Positions 16,455 to 24,823 of a DNA stretch of 64,000 nt are shown here, one piece after another. This stretch comes from Roseibium polysiphoniae. Its GTDB lineage: Bacteria > Pseudomonadota > Alphaproteobacteria > Rhizobiales > Stappiaceae. The notes under the pieces are model-generated. The model was given only the letters and a program-made list of their open reading frames with translations, did no database searches and was not told where the DNA came from. The stretch is taken from NCBI RefSeq assembly GCF_014842925.1, contig NZ_JACYXJ010000005.1, forward strand, positions 62,001 to 126,000, given 5' to 3'. The stretch's first letter is position 1. Every line of letters begins with the position of its first letter. The translations under genes and the position numbers were made by a program.

Positions 16455-18284
16455 TTAGCTTGCAACCGCACCCTTGTTGGCCGCACGGCTGACGCGCTTG
16501 CGATCGTTCGGATCAAGCAGGAACTTCCGCAGACGGATGGATTCCGGCGTCACTTCGACCAGTTCGTCATCAGCAATGTAGGACAGTGCAGCCTCGAGGC
16601 TGAGACGGATCGGCGTCGTCAGCTTGACCGCGTCATCCTTGCCGGACGAACGCATGTTGGTGAGCTGCTTGCCCTTCAGCACGTTGACTTCGAGGTCGTT
16701 GCCACGGGTGTGTTCGCCGACGATCATGCCCTGATACACCTTGGTGCCCGGATCGATCATCATCGGACCACGGTCTTCCAGGTTGTACAGTGCAAAGGCC
16801 ACGGCCTCACCATTGCCGTTCGACAGCAGAACGCCGGTGTGGCGGCCCTGGATCGGCCCCTTGTGAGGCGCATATCCATGGAACAGGCGGTTGAAGATGG
16901 CAGATCCGCGCGTATCGGACATCAACTCGGCCTGGTAACCGATCAGGCCACGTGTCGGGGCCAGGAAGACCAGGCGGCTGCGGTTTGCGCCGGAAGAGCG
17001 CATTTCCAGCAGGTCTGCCTTGCGTTCCTGAAGCTTCTGAACCACGGCACCGGAGAATTCCTCATCAACATCGATGATGACTTCTTCGATCGGCTCCAGC
17101 AGCTTTCCATCTTCGTCTTTCTGGAAGACAACGCGCGGACGGCCAACGCCCAGCTCGAAGCCTTCACGGCGCATGTTTTCGATCAGGATCGCGAGAAGCA
17201 ATTCGCCGCGGCCAGAAACGATGAATGCATCCGGCTCATCTGTCTCTTCGATCTTCAGAGCAACGTTGCCCTCGGCTTCCTTCATCAGGCGCTCGCGGAT
17301 CACGCGCGACTGGACCTTGGAGCCTTCATTGCCGGCCAGCGGGCTGTTGTTGACCCGGAAGGTCATCGACAGCGTGGGCGGATCAATCGGCTGTGCCTGG
17401 ATCGGCTCGGTGACATCCGGCGAACAGATGGTATCGGCAACGGTCGCCTTGGTCAGGCCTGCGATGGAAACGATATCGCCGGCTTCGCCCTGTTCGATCG
17501 ACGTGCGCTCAAGACCACGGAAAGCCTGGATCTTGGAAATACGGCCGGTCTCGACCGTCTTGCCATCCCGGGACAGCGCCTTGACAGCCATGTTCGGGAG
17601 AGCCGTTCCGGCAGCGATGCGGCCCGTCAGGATGCGGCCCAGGAAGGGGTCGGACTGGATCGTCGTCGCCAGCATCTTGAAAGAGCCTTCCTCGGAAACA
17701 GGCTCTGCAACCTTCTCGACAACCATGTCCAGAAGAGCGTCCATGTTTTCCTGAGGTCCTTCCGGCTCGGTCGCCATCCATTCCTGCTTGGCAGATCCGT
17801 AGAGGACCGGGAAGTCGAGCTGATCTTCGTTGGCATCCAGAGATGCGAAGAGATCGAAGACTTCGTCGAGAACTTCGTCGGCACGCTGCTCGGGCTTGTC
17901 GATCTTGTTGATCGCAACGATCGGCTTGAGACCAAGCTTCAGGGCCTTGCCGAGCACGAACTTCGTCTGCGGCATCGGGCCTTCGGCAGCATCCACGAGC
18001 AGGATCACGCCGTCGACCATGTGAAGGATACGCTCCACTTCACCGCCGAAATCGGCGTGGCCCGGGGTGTCCACGATGTTGATGCGAGTGTCTTTCCAGA
18101 CCAGCGACGTCACCTTCGCAAGAATGGTGATACCACGCTCACGTTCGATGTCGTTGGAGTCCATCATGCGCTCTTCCGTGCGCTGATTTTCGCGGAATGC
18201 TCCGGACTGCTTCAACAGCACGTCGATGAGAGTTGTCTTGCCATGGTCGACGTGTGCGATGATGGCGATATTGCGCAAGTTCAT
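16455..18284 (-). CDS. typA: Translational GTPase TypA/BipA
   Basis: A 609-residue ribosome-binding GTPase that assists 50S assembly and stress adaptation. G-domain motifs are [15 protein letters not shown] (G1), the switch [11 protein letters not shown] (G3) and NKIDKPEQR (G4), followed by EF-G-like beta-barrel domains and the TypA-specific C-terminal domain. Full length. The start [11 protein letters not shown] is standard. It is monocistronic with its own terminator and lies divergent to a MarR gene with a shared upstream region. Confidence 0.97.
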   Translation of the reverse strand: MNLRNIAIIAHVDHGKTTLIDVLLKQSGAFRENQRTEERMMDSNDIERERGITILAKVTSLVWKDTRINIVDTPGHADFGGEVERILHMVDGVILLVDAAEGPMPQTKFVLGKALKLGLKPIVAINKIDKPEQRADEVLDEVFDLFASLDANEDQLDFPVLYGSAKQEWMATEPEGPQENMDALLDMVVEKVAEPVSEEGSFKMLATTIQSDPFLGRILTGRIAAGTALPNMAVKALSRDGKTVETGRISKIQAFRGLERTSIEQGEAGDIVSIAGLTKATVADTICSPDVTEPIQAQPIDPPTLSMTFRVNNSPLAGNEGSKVQSRVIRERLMKEAEGNVALKIEETDEPDAFIVSGRGELLLAILIENMRREGFELGVGRPRVVFQKDEDGKLLEPIEEVIIDVDEEFSGAVVQKLQERKADLLEMRSSGANRSRLVFLAPTRGLIGYQAELMSDTRGSAIFNRLFHGYAPHKGPIQGRHTGVLLSNGNGEAVAFALYNLEDRGPMMIDPGTKVYQGMIVGEHTRGNDLEVNVLKGKQLTNMRSSGKDDAVKLTTPIRLSLEAALSYIADDELVEVTPESIRLRKFLLDPNDRKRVSRAANKGAVAS

Positions 18285-18381
18285 TTCAGGGCTCCAAAAG
18301 ACATTTGCGGGCCGGAGGGCCCGCAGCGGATGTCTTGGCTCACGTTTGTTCGGAAATCGGCCACGACGGCCGAAATTTGCG

Positions 18382-18476
18382 CTCTATATAGTCTGAAGCG
18401 GCCTTATGTGCAATGCGAAGAGATGGCCTGTGATTGACATGATTACTCCGGCCTCTATATAGTAAGGCATCCTTAC
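18382..18476. promoter_or_regulatory. Shared typA / MarR promoter region with palindromic operator
   Basis: A perfect inverted repeat GTAAGG-CAT-CCTTAC at 18462-18476 sits 14 bases before the marR-like ATG and overlaps a TATATAG-like -10. The 11-mer CTCTATATAGT occurs twice, at 18382-18392 and 18453-18463. The palindrome is a candidate autoregulatory MarR operator; the repeated 11-mer may contain the two divergent -10 boxes. Confidence 0.5.
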
Positions 18477-18489
18477 AAAAGAGACCCCC

Positions 18490-18951
18490 ATGAAGCCACC
18501 GGTTCCGCAAAGCGTTGTCACGTTGATGATCGTGGACATCGCAAGACTGCTGCGCAAACGTTTTGAAATCGCCCTGACGCATGTCGACACCGGCCTGACG
18601 GTCGCCGAAGCACGCACTCTGACCTTCATCTGGCGCCATCAGGGCCTGCGGCAGGCGGCGCTGGCCGAGCGGATGAGCGTGGAGCCCATGACCCTGGTCG
18701 GCTACCTGGATTCCCTTGAGACCTCTGGCCTGATCAAGCGCACCATTGATCCGGCCGATCGCCGCGCCAAGCTGATCACGCTGACCGATACAGCCGATCC
18801 GGTGATTGGCAAAATCGAGGATGCAATCATTGAGGTGCGATCCGAAACGCTGGCTGGCATGAGCGAACGCCAGCGCGACGAGATGGAAGCCATCCTGGGC
18901 ACCATGAAAGACAACCTGTTGAACGGGGAAGCCGGGAAGTGCGTGAAGTAA
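18490..18951 (+). CDS. MarR family transcriptional regulator
   Basis: A 153-residue winged-helix regulator. The recognition region is LRQAALAERMSVEPMTLVGYLDSLETSGLIKRTIDPADRRAKLITLT, with the conserved D-x-R-R wing tip; dimerisation helices flank it. It is directly followed by a Bcr/CflA-type efflux pump gene, the standard arrangement in which the regulator represses the pump until an aromatic or cationic inducer binds. A palindrome upstream of its own start suggests autoregulation. Confidence 0.93.
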   Translation: MKPPVPQSVVTLMIVDIARLLRKRFEIALTHVDTGLTVAEARTLTFIWRHQGLRQAALAERMSVEPMTLVGYLDSLETSGLIKRTIDPADRRAKLITLTDTADPVIGKIEDAIIEVRSETLAGMSERQRDEMEAILGTMKDNLLNGEAGKCVK

Positions 18952-18968
18952 GAGCTGCCGAACCGGTC

Positions 18969-20162
18969 ATGACGGAGCGCCGGACGGCGATCCTGGGCGC
19001 TGCCCTTGTCGCCATCGGCCCCATCACCATGGCGCTTTACACACCGGCCATGCCCACGCTCGCCATTGAATTCGGCACGACCGAATCCATGATCAAGCTG
19101 ACCCTGACCGCGTATTTCGCCGGCTTTGCGATCACGCAATTGCTGTGCGGGCCCCTCTCGGACGCCTTCGGGCGCAAACCGGTGACCCTTGCGTTTCTGA
19201 CGCTCTACCTCGTGTCGACAATCGTCGCGACATTCGCGCCCGATGTCACTTGGATGATGGTGGCCCGAGCGATCCAGGGCGTCGGCGCGGCGGTGGGCAT
19301 TTCAGCGTCACGCGCCATTGTCCGCGACCAGTTCACCGGTCAGAAGTCGGCGCGCATCATGAACACCATCGGCAGCATGCTGGCGCTCGGCCCCGCCGTC
19401 TCCCCGACCCTTGGTGGCGTGATCCTGGAACTCTTCGGCTGGCGCGAGATCTTCATCTGCATGATTGTCTATGGGGTCGCGTTGATGATTGGCGCTGCAC
19501 TGTTTCAGCGCGAAACCAATGCCTACAAGTCGATCAGCAACATCCATCCGCAGCGGCTGGCGATCAACTACCTGACCCTGCTGCGCGACGTCAGGTTCAT
19601 GCGCCCGAGTCTGCTCCTCGCCTTCAGCCTCGGCAACCTCTATGCCATGGCGACGGTTCAGCCCTTCGTGCTCATTCATGAAGTTGGCCTCACGCCCGCG
19701 CAGTTCGGCCTGGGCATGATGCTTCAGTCGATCTGCTTCATCACCGGCACGCTCGTGGCCGGACGGCTCTTGAAGAAAACAGAAGCACGCAAACTTCTGC
19801 CCTTCGGCATGGCCGGCATGTTGTTCGCAGCCGTCTTGATGGCCACCATCCTCAGGCTCCAGGAACCCACCTATCTGGGCGTCATGGGACCTGTAGGCGT
19901 CTTCGCCTTTTTTATGGCGTTCATTCTCCCCGAGACGCTGACCTCCGCAATGCAGGACTTCCCGCAGATCGCAGGCGCCGCCTCCTCACTGACCGGCTTC
20001 ATGCAATTCGGCGGCGGAATTCTCGGCAGTCTCGCCATCGCCGCGACCGGAGATCCGCTGTTCGGCATGGCAACCATCATCCCCGCCATGCCCGCAATTG
20101 GCGTCTTTCTGTACCTGATCCTCGGACAACGGCATCGGATCGCACAGGCTGCTGTCGACTAG
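18969..20162 (+). CDS. Bcr/CflA family MFS multidrug efflux transporter
   Basis: A 397-residue inner-membrane major facilitator with 12 predicted helices. It carries the motif between helices 2 and 3 (GPLSDAFGRKPV) and the drug-antiporter helix-5 type motif ALGPAVSPTLGG. I use the ATG at 18969; an in-frame GTG at 18939 overlapping the MarR gene is an alternative, and the ribosome sites do not decide between them. Probably exports drugs or dipeptide-like compounds under control of the upstream MarR protein. Confidence 0.9.
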   Translation: MTERRTAILGAALVAIGPITMALYTPAMPTLAIEFGTTESMIKLTLTAYFAGFAITQLLCGPLSDAFGRKPVTLAFLTLYLVSTIVATFAPDVTWMMVARAIQGVGAAVGISASRAIVRDQFTGQKSARIMNTIGSMLALGPAVSPTLGGVILELFGWREIFICMIVYGVALMIGAALFQRETNAYKSISNIHPQRLAINYLTLLRDVRFMRPSLLLAFSLGNLYAMATVQPFVLIHEVGLTPAQFGLGMMLQSICFITGTLVAGRLLKKTEARKLLPFGMAGMLFAAVLMATILRLQEPTYLGVMGPVGVFAFFMAFILPETLTSAMQDFPQIAGAASSLTGFMQFGGGILGSLAIAATGDPLFGMATIIPAMPAIGVFLYLILGQRHRIAQAAVD

Positions 20163-20248
20163 GCCAGAATTTTGCCCCCTGCTATCGCCTTGACCCTGAC
20201 TGTTTAAACCGGCACACAGCCGATTGAACAGAAGGATTGCCGTCGAAG

Positions 20249-21076
20249 ATGTCTCGAGCTGCCAGCTACCACCTGCCCGATCTTGTTGGCGCAGGCCGTC
20301 CGCATGTGATGGGCATTTTGAACGTGACGCCGGACAGCTTTTCCGATGGCGGCCGGCACAACGCCGTGGATCAGGCTGTGGCCCATGCCCGCCAGATGAT
20401 CGACGAAGGCGCGGACATTGTCGACATTGGCGGCGAGAGCACCCGGCCCGGCTCTGCGCCTGTCTCCCTGAAAGACGAATGGGCGCGCATCGCCCAGGTC
20501 CTTGCGCCCGTGGCCGATCTGGGCGTTCCCGTCTCGATCGACACCTACAAGGCGGAAATCGCACGTCGGGCCTGTGCAAATGGCGCGGTGATCATCAATG
20601 ACGTCTGGGGCTTGCAGAAAGACCCCGCCATGCCCGATGCAGCAGCTGCGACCGGGGCGCATGTCGTGATGATGCACAACCGCGACGTCGCCGATCCGCA
20701 GATCGACATCCTGGCGGACATCGACCGCAGCTTCGAACGTTCTATGGAGCTCGCAGACAAGGCCGGCATCCCCCGCGAAAAGCAGATCCTTGATCCGGGC
20801 TTTGGCTTCGGCAAGACCATCGACCAGAACTTCCAGATCCTGAACCGCTTCGAAAGCCTCCTGAAACACGGTCTTCCCGTTCTGGCGGGCGCCTCTCGCA
20901 AGCGGATGATCGGTGCCGTCCTGAACGTGGAAACGGACGAGCGGCTTTTCGGATCAATGGCGGTCCATCTTCTGGCCATGCAAAAGGGCGCCGCGATCGT
21001 CCGGGTTCATGACGTCCGTCCTCACGCGGACGCCGCCCGGATCCTGGAAGCCACCTTGAAGGAACACGCTGAATGA
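20249..21076 (+). CDS. folP: Dihydropteroate synthase
   Basis: A 275-residue TIM-barrel enzyme joining p-aminobenzoate to hydroxymethyl-dihydropterin diphosphate in folate synthesis. Motifs are MGILNVTPDSFSDGG, DIGGESTRPGS, INDVWGL and DPGFGFGKT, with GASRKRMIG near the C-terminus. The ATG at 20249 is preferred over a TTG at 20237 that lies only one base after GAAGG. The gene overlaps folK by four bases (ATGA). The folB gene that often lies between them in Rhizobiales is absent here. Confidence 0.96.
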   Translation: MSRAASYHLPDLVGAGRPHVMGILNVTPDSFSDGGRHNAVDQAVAHARQMIDEGADIVDIGGESTRPGSAPVSLKDEWARIAQVLAPVADLGVPVSIDTYKAEIARRACANGAVIINDVWGLQKDPAMPDAAAATGAHVVMMHNRDVADPQIDILADIDRSFERSMELADKAGIPREKQILDPGFGFGKTIDQNFQILNRFESLLKHGLPVLAGASRKRMIGAVLNVETDERLFGSMAVHLLAMQKGAAIVRVHDVRPHADAARILEATLKEHAE

Positions 21077-21567
21077 CCTTGACGACTCGGGCAGCACTTG
21101 GCCTTGGCTCCAACATGGGCGACACCAAAGCCAATCTCGATGCGGCCGTTGAATCGCTGAATGCCAGCCAGGGCATTTCGGTCACTGCGAGGTCATCCGA
21201 CTACCGCACCCCGCCATGGGGCCCAGTGCCGCAGGATGACTATCGCAACATCTGCATCACCGTCGAAACGACCCTGTCGCCACGCGCGCTGCTTGAGCGT
21301 TGCCTGGAGGTTGAGCGCGAGCTCGGCCGCATTCGGGATATTCGCTGGGGTCCGCGCATCATCGATATCGATGTCCTGATCTACGGAACAGAGACCGTGG
21401 ACGAGGACAATCTCACCGTTCCGCATCCACGCATGGGCGAGCGCGCCTTCGTGCTCATCCCGCTTGCCGAAATCTGGCCGGACGCGCCGATTGGCGGCGG
21501 ACAGACGGCTGCGGAAGCGCTGGAAACCTGCCCGGATCAGGATGGGGTTGAGAAACTCGCCGACTGA
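21073..21567 (+). CDS. folK: 6-hydroxymethyl-7,8-dihydropterin pyrophosphokinase
   Basis: A 164-residue cytosolic kinase that transfers pyrophosphate from ATP to hydroxymethyl-dihydropterin, the step before FolP. Signatures: LGLGSNMGDTKANL at the N-terminus, the loop RTPPWGPVPQDDYRN and the Mg/ATP-binding RWGPRIIDIDVLIYG, then VPHPRMGERAFVLIPLAEI. The start overlaps the folP stop as ATGA, so translation is coupled. Confidence 0.96.
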   Translation: MTLTTRAALGLGSNMGDTKANLDAAVESLNASQGISVTARSSDYRTPPWGPVPQDDYRNICITVETTLSPRALLERCLEVERELGRIRDIRWGPRIIDIDVLIYGTETVDEDNLTVPHPRMGERAFVLIPLAEIWPDAPIGGGQTAAEALETCPDQDGVEKLAD

Positions 21568-21585
21568 TTAGCGGCATCAAGACAT

Positions 21586-22038
21586 CTAGTTGAGCAGAAA
21601 AAGCCCGGCGTTGAGATAGCTCGCAAAGGCGACCCAGAGCGCATAGGGCACGAAGCAGAGTGCTGCGAGCCTGTCGGGGCCCCAGCTCATGCGGATGAAC
21701 GCCAGGATCGTGACCAGCATCACCAGGATGACGGCAAGGCCAGCGCCAAGGCCATGCGCGGTGAAGACTATCGGGCTCCAGACGAAATTCAGCCCCATCT
21801 GCAGGACCCAGAGAGAAAAGACTGCGCTGTGGCCAGTGCGCGACCACGTCCGCCATCCTGCAATCGCGATCAGGAGATAAAGCGTCGTCCAGGCAGGCCC
21901 GAAGACCCAGCCAGGTGGCGTGAAGGCCGGCTTCTCCAGCGCGAGATACCACTCGCCCGGAAGGTTGGTTGCCCCAATCAGGAGCCCGCCACCAACGACG
22001 GCGAAAAGAAAAACGGCAAGACCGAACCAACGTTCCAT
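21586..22038 (-). CDS. tspO: TspO/MBR tryptophan-rich sensory protein
   Basis: A 150-residue five-helix membrane protein. Conserved positions include the W-x-L-x-K-P-x-F-x-P-P motif (WYLALEKPAFTPPGW), followed by VFGPAWTTLYLLIAIAGW, and the QMGLNFVWSPIVF helix. TspO proteins bind tetrapyrroles and modulate stress and photosynthesis-gene responses in alphaproteobacteria. I use the ATG at 22038; a longer TTG start at 22062 lacks a ribosome site. It converges with folK. Confidence 0.93.
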   Translation of the reverse strand: MERWFGLAVFLFAVVGGGLLIGATNLPGEWYLALEKPAFTPPGWVFGPAWTTLYLLIAIAGWRTWSRTGHSAVFSLWVLQMGLNFVWSPIVFTAHGLGAGLAVILVMLVTILAFIRMSWGPDRLAALCFVPYALWVAFASYLNAGLFLLN

Positions 22039-22169
22039 CTGTATCACTCTGTTGTTTGGCAAGTCTTGGCAAACATCTGGAAACTGGCTTGGTTCCAGGT
22101 TCGCGTTGCACTCGCTCTTGAAGCATCAAAAGTCTACGCCCAAAAGTCGACGCTAGGGGCGTCAAACGC

Positions 22170-22197
22170 AAAAGGGCGCCTTTCGGCGCCCCTTCAA
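22170..22197 (-). terminator. Intrinsic terminator after argG
   Basis: Nearly perfect GC-rich stem (22171-22180 with 22185-22194, one bulged C) with loop TTTC; on the minus strand it is followed by TTTTG. It lies 20 bases beyond the argG stop. Confidence 0.75.
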
Positions 22198-22216
22198 GTC
22201 AGCAACTTGACTGAAC

Positions 22217-23437
22217 TCAGCCGAGACGGTCGCGCTTGGCCAGGGTCCGCAGGCGCAGAGCATTCAGTTTGATGAAGCCAGCCGCATCTTTCTGATCGTA
22301 GGCACCTTCATCATCTTCGAAGGTCACCAGCTCTTCAGAATAGAGCGAGAACGGCGAGGCACGGCCGACGACCATGACATTGCCCTTGTAGAGCTTCAGC
22401 TTGACCGTGCCCGTGACATGTTCCTGGCTCTTGTCGATCAAGGCCTGCAGCATCTCGCGTTCCGGCGAGAACCAGAAGCCATTGTAGATCAGCTCCGCAT
22501 AGCGCGGCATCAGCTCATCCTTGAGGTGGCCAGCACCGCGATCAAGGGTGATGGACTCCATCGCACGATGCGCGGTCAGAAGGATCGTGCCGCCCGGCGT
22601 TTCATAGATGCCGCGGCTCTTCATGCCGACGAAGCGGTTCTCGACCAGATCGAGACGGCCAATGCCATTGTCGCGTCCAAGATCGTTCAGCGCGGCAAAC
22701 ATTGTTGCCGGAGACAGCTTTTCGCCATTGAGCGAAACCATGTCGCCCTTTTCGAAGCCGATTTCGATCTCGGTGACAACGTCAGGCGCCGTGGTCGGGT
22801 CGACTGTCCGCTGGAAGACATACTCCGGCGCTTCTTCGTTCGGGTCCTCGAGGACCTTCCCTTCAGACGACGAGTGCAACATGTTGGCATCGACCGAGAA
22901 CGGAGATTCTCCGCGCTTGTCCTTGGCGACCGGGATCTGGTGCTGTTCGGCAAACTCGATCAGGTCGGTGCGCGACTTGAACGTCCAGTCACGCCACGGA
23001 GCGATGACCTTGATGTCCGGGTTCAGGGCATAGGCGGACAGCTCGAAGCGAACCTGGTCGTTGCCCTTGCCGGTCGCGCCGTGTGCGATTGCATCTGCGC
23101 CGGTTTCCTCGGCGATTTCGATCAGACGCTTGGAGATCAGCGGCCGCGCGATGGATGTGCCGAGGAGATAGACGCCCTCATAGACGGCATTGGCGCGGAA
23201 CATCGGGAACACGAAGTCGCGGATGAACTCTTCGCGCAGGTCATCGATGTAGATTTCCTTGATGCCGAGCATCTCGGCTTTCTTGCGCGCAGGCTCAAGC
23301 TCCTCGCCCTGGCCCAGGTCGGCGGTGAAGGTCACCACCTCGCAGCCATATTCGGTCTGCAGCCATTTCAGGATGATGGAGGTGTCGAGGCCGCCGGAAT
23401 AGGCGAGCACGACCTTCTTGATGTCACCATGCGCCAT
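22217..23437 (-). CDS. argG: Argininosuccinate synthase
   Basis: A 406-residue ATP-dependent ligase joining citrulline and aspartate in arginine synthesis. The ATP pyrophosphatase loop [17 protein letters not shown] is at residues 10-26; [27 protein letters not shown] and the C-terminal tetramerisation segment are present. Length and start ([16 protein letters not shown]) are normal. Monocistronic, with a terminator. The upstream neighbour in the same direction is a TetR regulator 131 bases away that reads mainly on the divergent hydroxylase operon. Confidence 0.97.
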   Translation of the reverse strand: MAHGDIKKVVLAYSGGLDTSIILKWLQTEYGCEVVTFTADLGQGEELEPARKKAEMLGIKEIYIDDLREEFIRDFVFPMFRANAVYEGVYLLGTSIARPLISKRLIEIAEETGADAIAHGATGKGNDQVRFELSAYALNPDIKVIAPWRDWTFKSRTDLIEFAEQHQIPVAKDKRGESPFSVDANMLHSSSEGKVLEDPNEEAPEYVFQRTVDPTTAPDVVTEIEIGFEKGDMVSLNGEKLSPATMFAALNDLGRDNGIGRLDLVENRFVGMKSRGIYETPGGTILLTAHRAMESITLDRGAGHLKDELMPRYAELIYNGFWFSPEREMLQALIDKSQEHVTGTVKLKLYKGNVMVVGRASPFSLYSEELVTFEDDEGAYDQKDAAGFIKLNALRLRTLAKRDRLG

Positions 23438-23568
23438 GGAAAGAAAATCCGTTCGAAGTCTTGTGTGGGGGCCGCTTGGCAGCCGTATTTAAGTCCGGCG
23501 CAATTTAGCCGGTAAATACCGCAACGCAAGGGGTAGAAGGCTTCGATTTGTAAGCGCGAATACGCAGA

Positions 23569-24192
23569 TCAGGCGACGTCCGCCGCCTGAACTTTCTCAC
23601 CCTCGACGCCATAGCTCTTCAGCATCATGTCAACGCTGTCATCAATGATCGCGGCAACTTCCTGCTCGGTCGCAAGAGCCTCGCCGAAGAGCTTGGGGAA
23701 AAAGCCGCGGCTTTTGATCAGGCCAAGGAACTGTTCCGCGGCAACCCATGTATCGGGGACCGACAATTTTCCGGCGGCAACGGCGGCATCGAGAAAGCGT
23801 TTGACCTGGCGAACCATGTCCATGCGCTTGTTCATCATTTCCGCTTGTTTCGGATCCCTCAGGATCTCGCCCATGACCATGCGCGCCATGTTCATGGCGC
23901 AAGGGTCGGTCAGGTGGCGCCCCTGTTGCCAACCGAGCCGTATCAGCTCGTCACGGATGGGGGCACTCGCGTCAAAGGGTACATCCGTCGTCAGCTGCAG
24001 CTGTTCCAGCAGGCATTGATTGATCGCCTGAAACAGCACTTCCTTGCTTTCGAAGTGATTGTAGACCGTACGCTTGGAAACTTGTGCCCGCTCCGAAATC
24101 CGGTCCATACTGGCACCGGCAAATCCGCGTTCCTGAAATTCGGCGATTGCAGCTTGTATTATTTGCTTGTTCTTTTGTTCCATCAGCGACAT
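23569..24192 (-). CDS. TetR/AcrR family transcriptional regulator
   Basis: A 207-residue regulator. The N-terminal helix-turn-helix is FAGASMDRISERAQVSKRTVYNHFESKEVLF (about residues 24-54), followed by a C-terminal domain of the TetR_C type. The start at 24192 is supported by GGAGGA about 11 bases upstream; the much longer open frame has no such signal. It is divergent from the molybdenum hydroxylase genes with a palindrome in between, so it most likely represses that operon and itself. Confidence 0.92.
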   Translation of the reverse strand: MSLMEQKNKQIIQAAIAEFQERGFAGASMDRISERAQVSKRTVYNHFESKEVLFQAINQCLLEQLQLTTDVPFDASAPIRDELIRLGWQQGRHLTDPCAMNMARMVMGEILRDPKQAEMMNKRMDMVRQVKRFLDAAVAAGKLSVPDTWVAAEQFLGLIKSRGFFPKLFGEALATEQEVAAIIDDSVDMMLKSYGVEGEKVQAADVA

Positions 24193-24242
24193 CGCAAATT
24201 TATTCCTCCAAGTCACTTGTCCTTGCAGGGCCCCCGCCCCAA

Positions 24243-24260
24243 GTAAACCGAGTAGTTTAC
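24243..24260. promoter_or_regulatory. Candidate TetR operator (GTAAAC-N6-GTTTAC)
   Basis: A perfect 6-bp inverted repeat with a 6-base spacer lies between the divergent TetR and hydroxylase genes, 51 bases from the TetR start and about 100 from the hydroxylase start. A related half-site GTTTAC recurs at about 24312-24317. Size and position fit a TetR dimer site. Confidence 0.6.
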
Positions 24261-24358
24261 CCAACCTGCCCGAAATGCTGCGTCGGACAGGACGGTTTCT
24301 TGTACTCAAGTGTTTACCCTCTAGCCACTCTACACCAGCCAAGGGAGCCTCGCCAAGG

Positions 24359-24820
24359 ATGTCTGTTACATTTACGCTCAACGGCACGCCCCGGACCATT
24401 GATGCGGATCCGGAAACTCCGCTTCTCTGGGTCCTGCGCGATGACCTGAAAATGACCGGGACCAAGTTTGGTTGCGGAATTGCCCAGTGCGGCGCCTGCA
24501 CGGTCCATCTCGATGGAGACCCCATCCGATCCTGCCAGACCCTTCTCGAGGACATCGAGGGCGCGAGCATCACCACCATCGAAGGCGTGAACGGCAAGGC
24601 TGCCGAGGCTGTCAAGGCCGCATGGTCCGAACTCGATGTTCCGCAATGCGGATATTGTCAATCTGGTCAGATACTTGCGGCGACAGCGCTGCTGACAGAA
24701 ACGCCAAAACCAACTGACGAAGACATCGACTATGCCATGGACGGAAACGTCTGCCGCTGCGCGACCTACGCCCGTATTCGCAAGGCAATCCACGTCGCCG
24801 CCGACAAGATGGAGGCCTGA
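24359..24820 (+). CDS. (2Fe-2S)-binding small subunit of a molybdenum hydroxylase (isoquinoline 1-oxidoreductase alpha-like)
   Basis: A 153-residue electron-transfer subunit. The plant-type ferredoxin cluster is ligated by cysteines in FGCGIAQCGACTVH and RSCQTLL; the second cluster has CGYCQSGQI and CRCATYARIR. It delivers electrons from the molybdenum subunit, encoded three bases downstream. The ATG at 24359 gives MSVTFTLNGTPR, a normal beginning; upstream codons in frame are read-through of the leader. Regulated presumably by the divergent TetR protein. Confidence 0.93.
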   Translation: MSVTFTLNGTPRTIDADPETPLLWVLRDDLKMTGTKFGCGIAQCGACTVHLDGDPIRSCQTLLEDIEGASITTIEGVNGKAAEAVKAAWSELDVPQCGYCQSGQILAATALLTETPKPTDEDIDYAMDGNVCRCATYARIRKAIHVAADKMEA

Positions 24821-24823
24821 TCC

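Noticed and set aside
16173-18437. 754-codon open frame antisense to typA
   Set aside because: It mirrors the codon structure of typA on the other strand, has no domain and no ribosome site; typA is certain.
22418-23515. 365-codon open frame antisense to argG
   Set aside because: argG is complete and unambiguous on the other strand.
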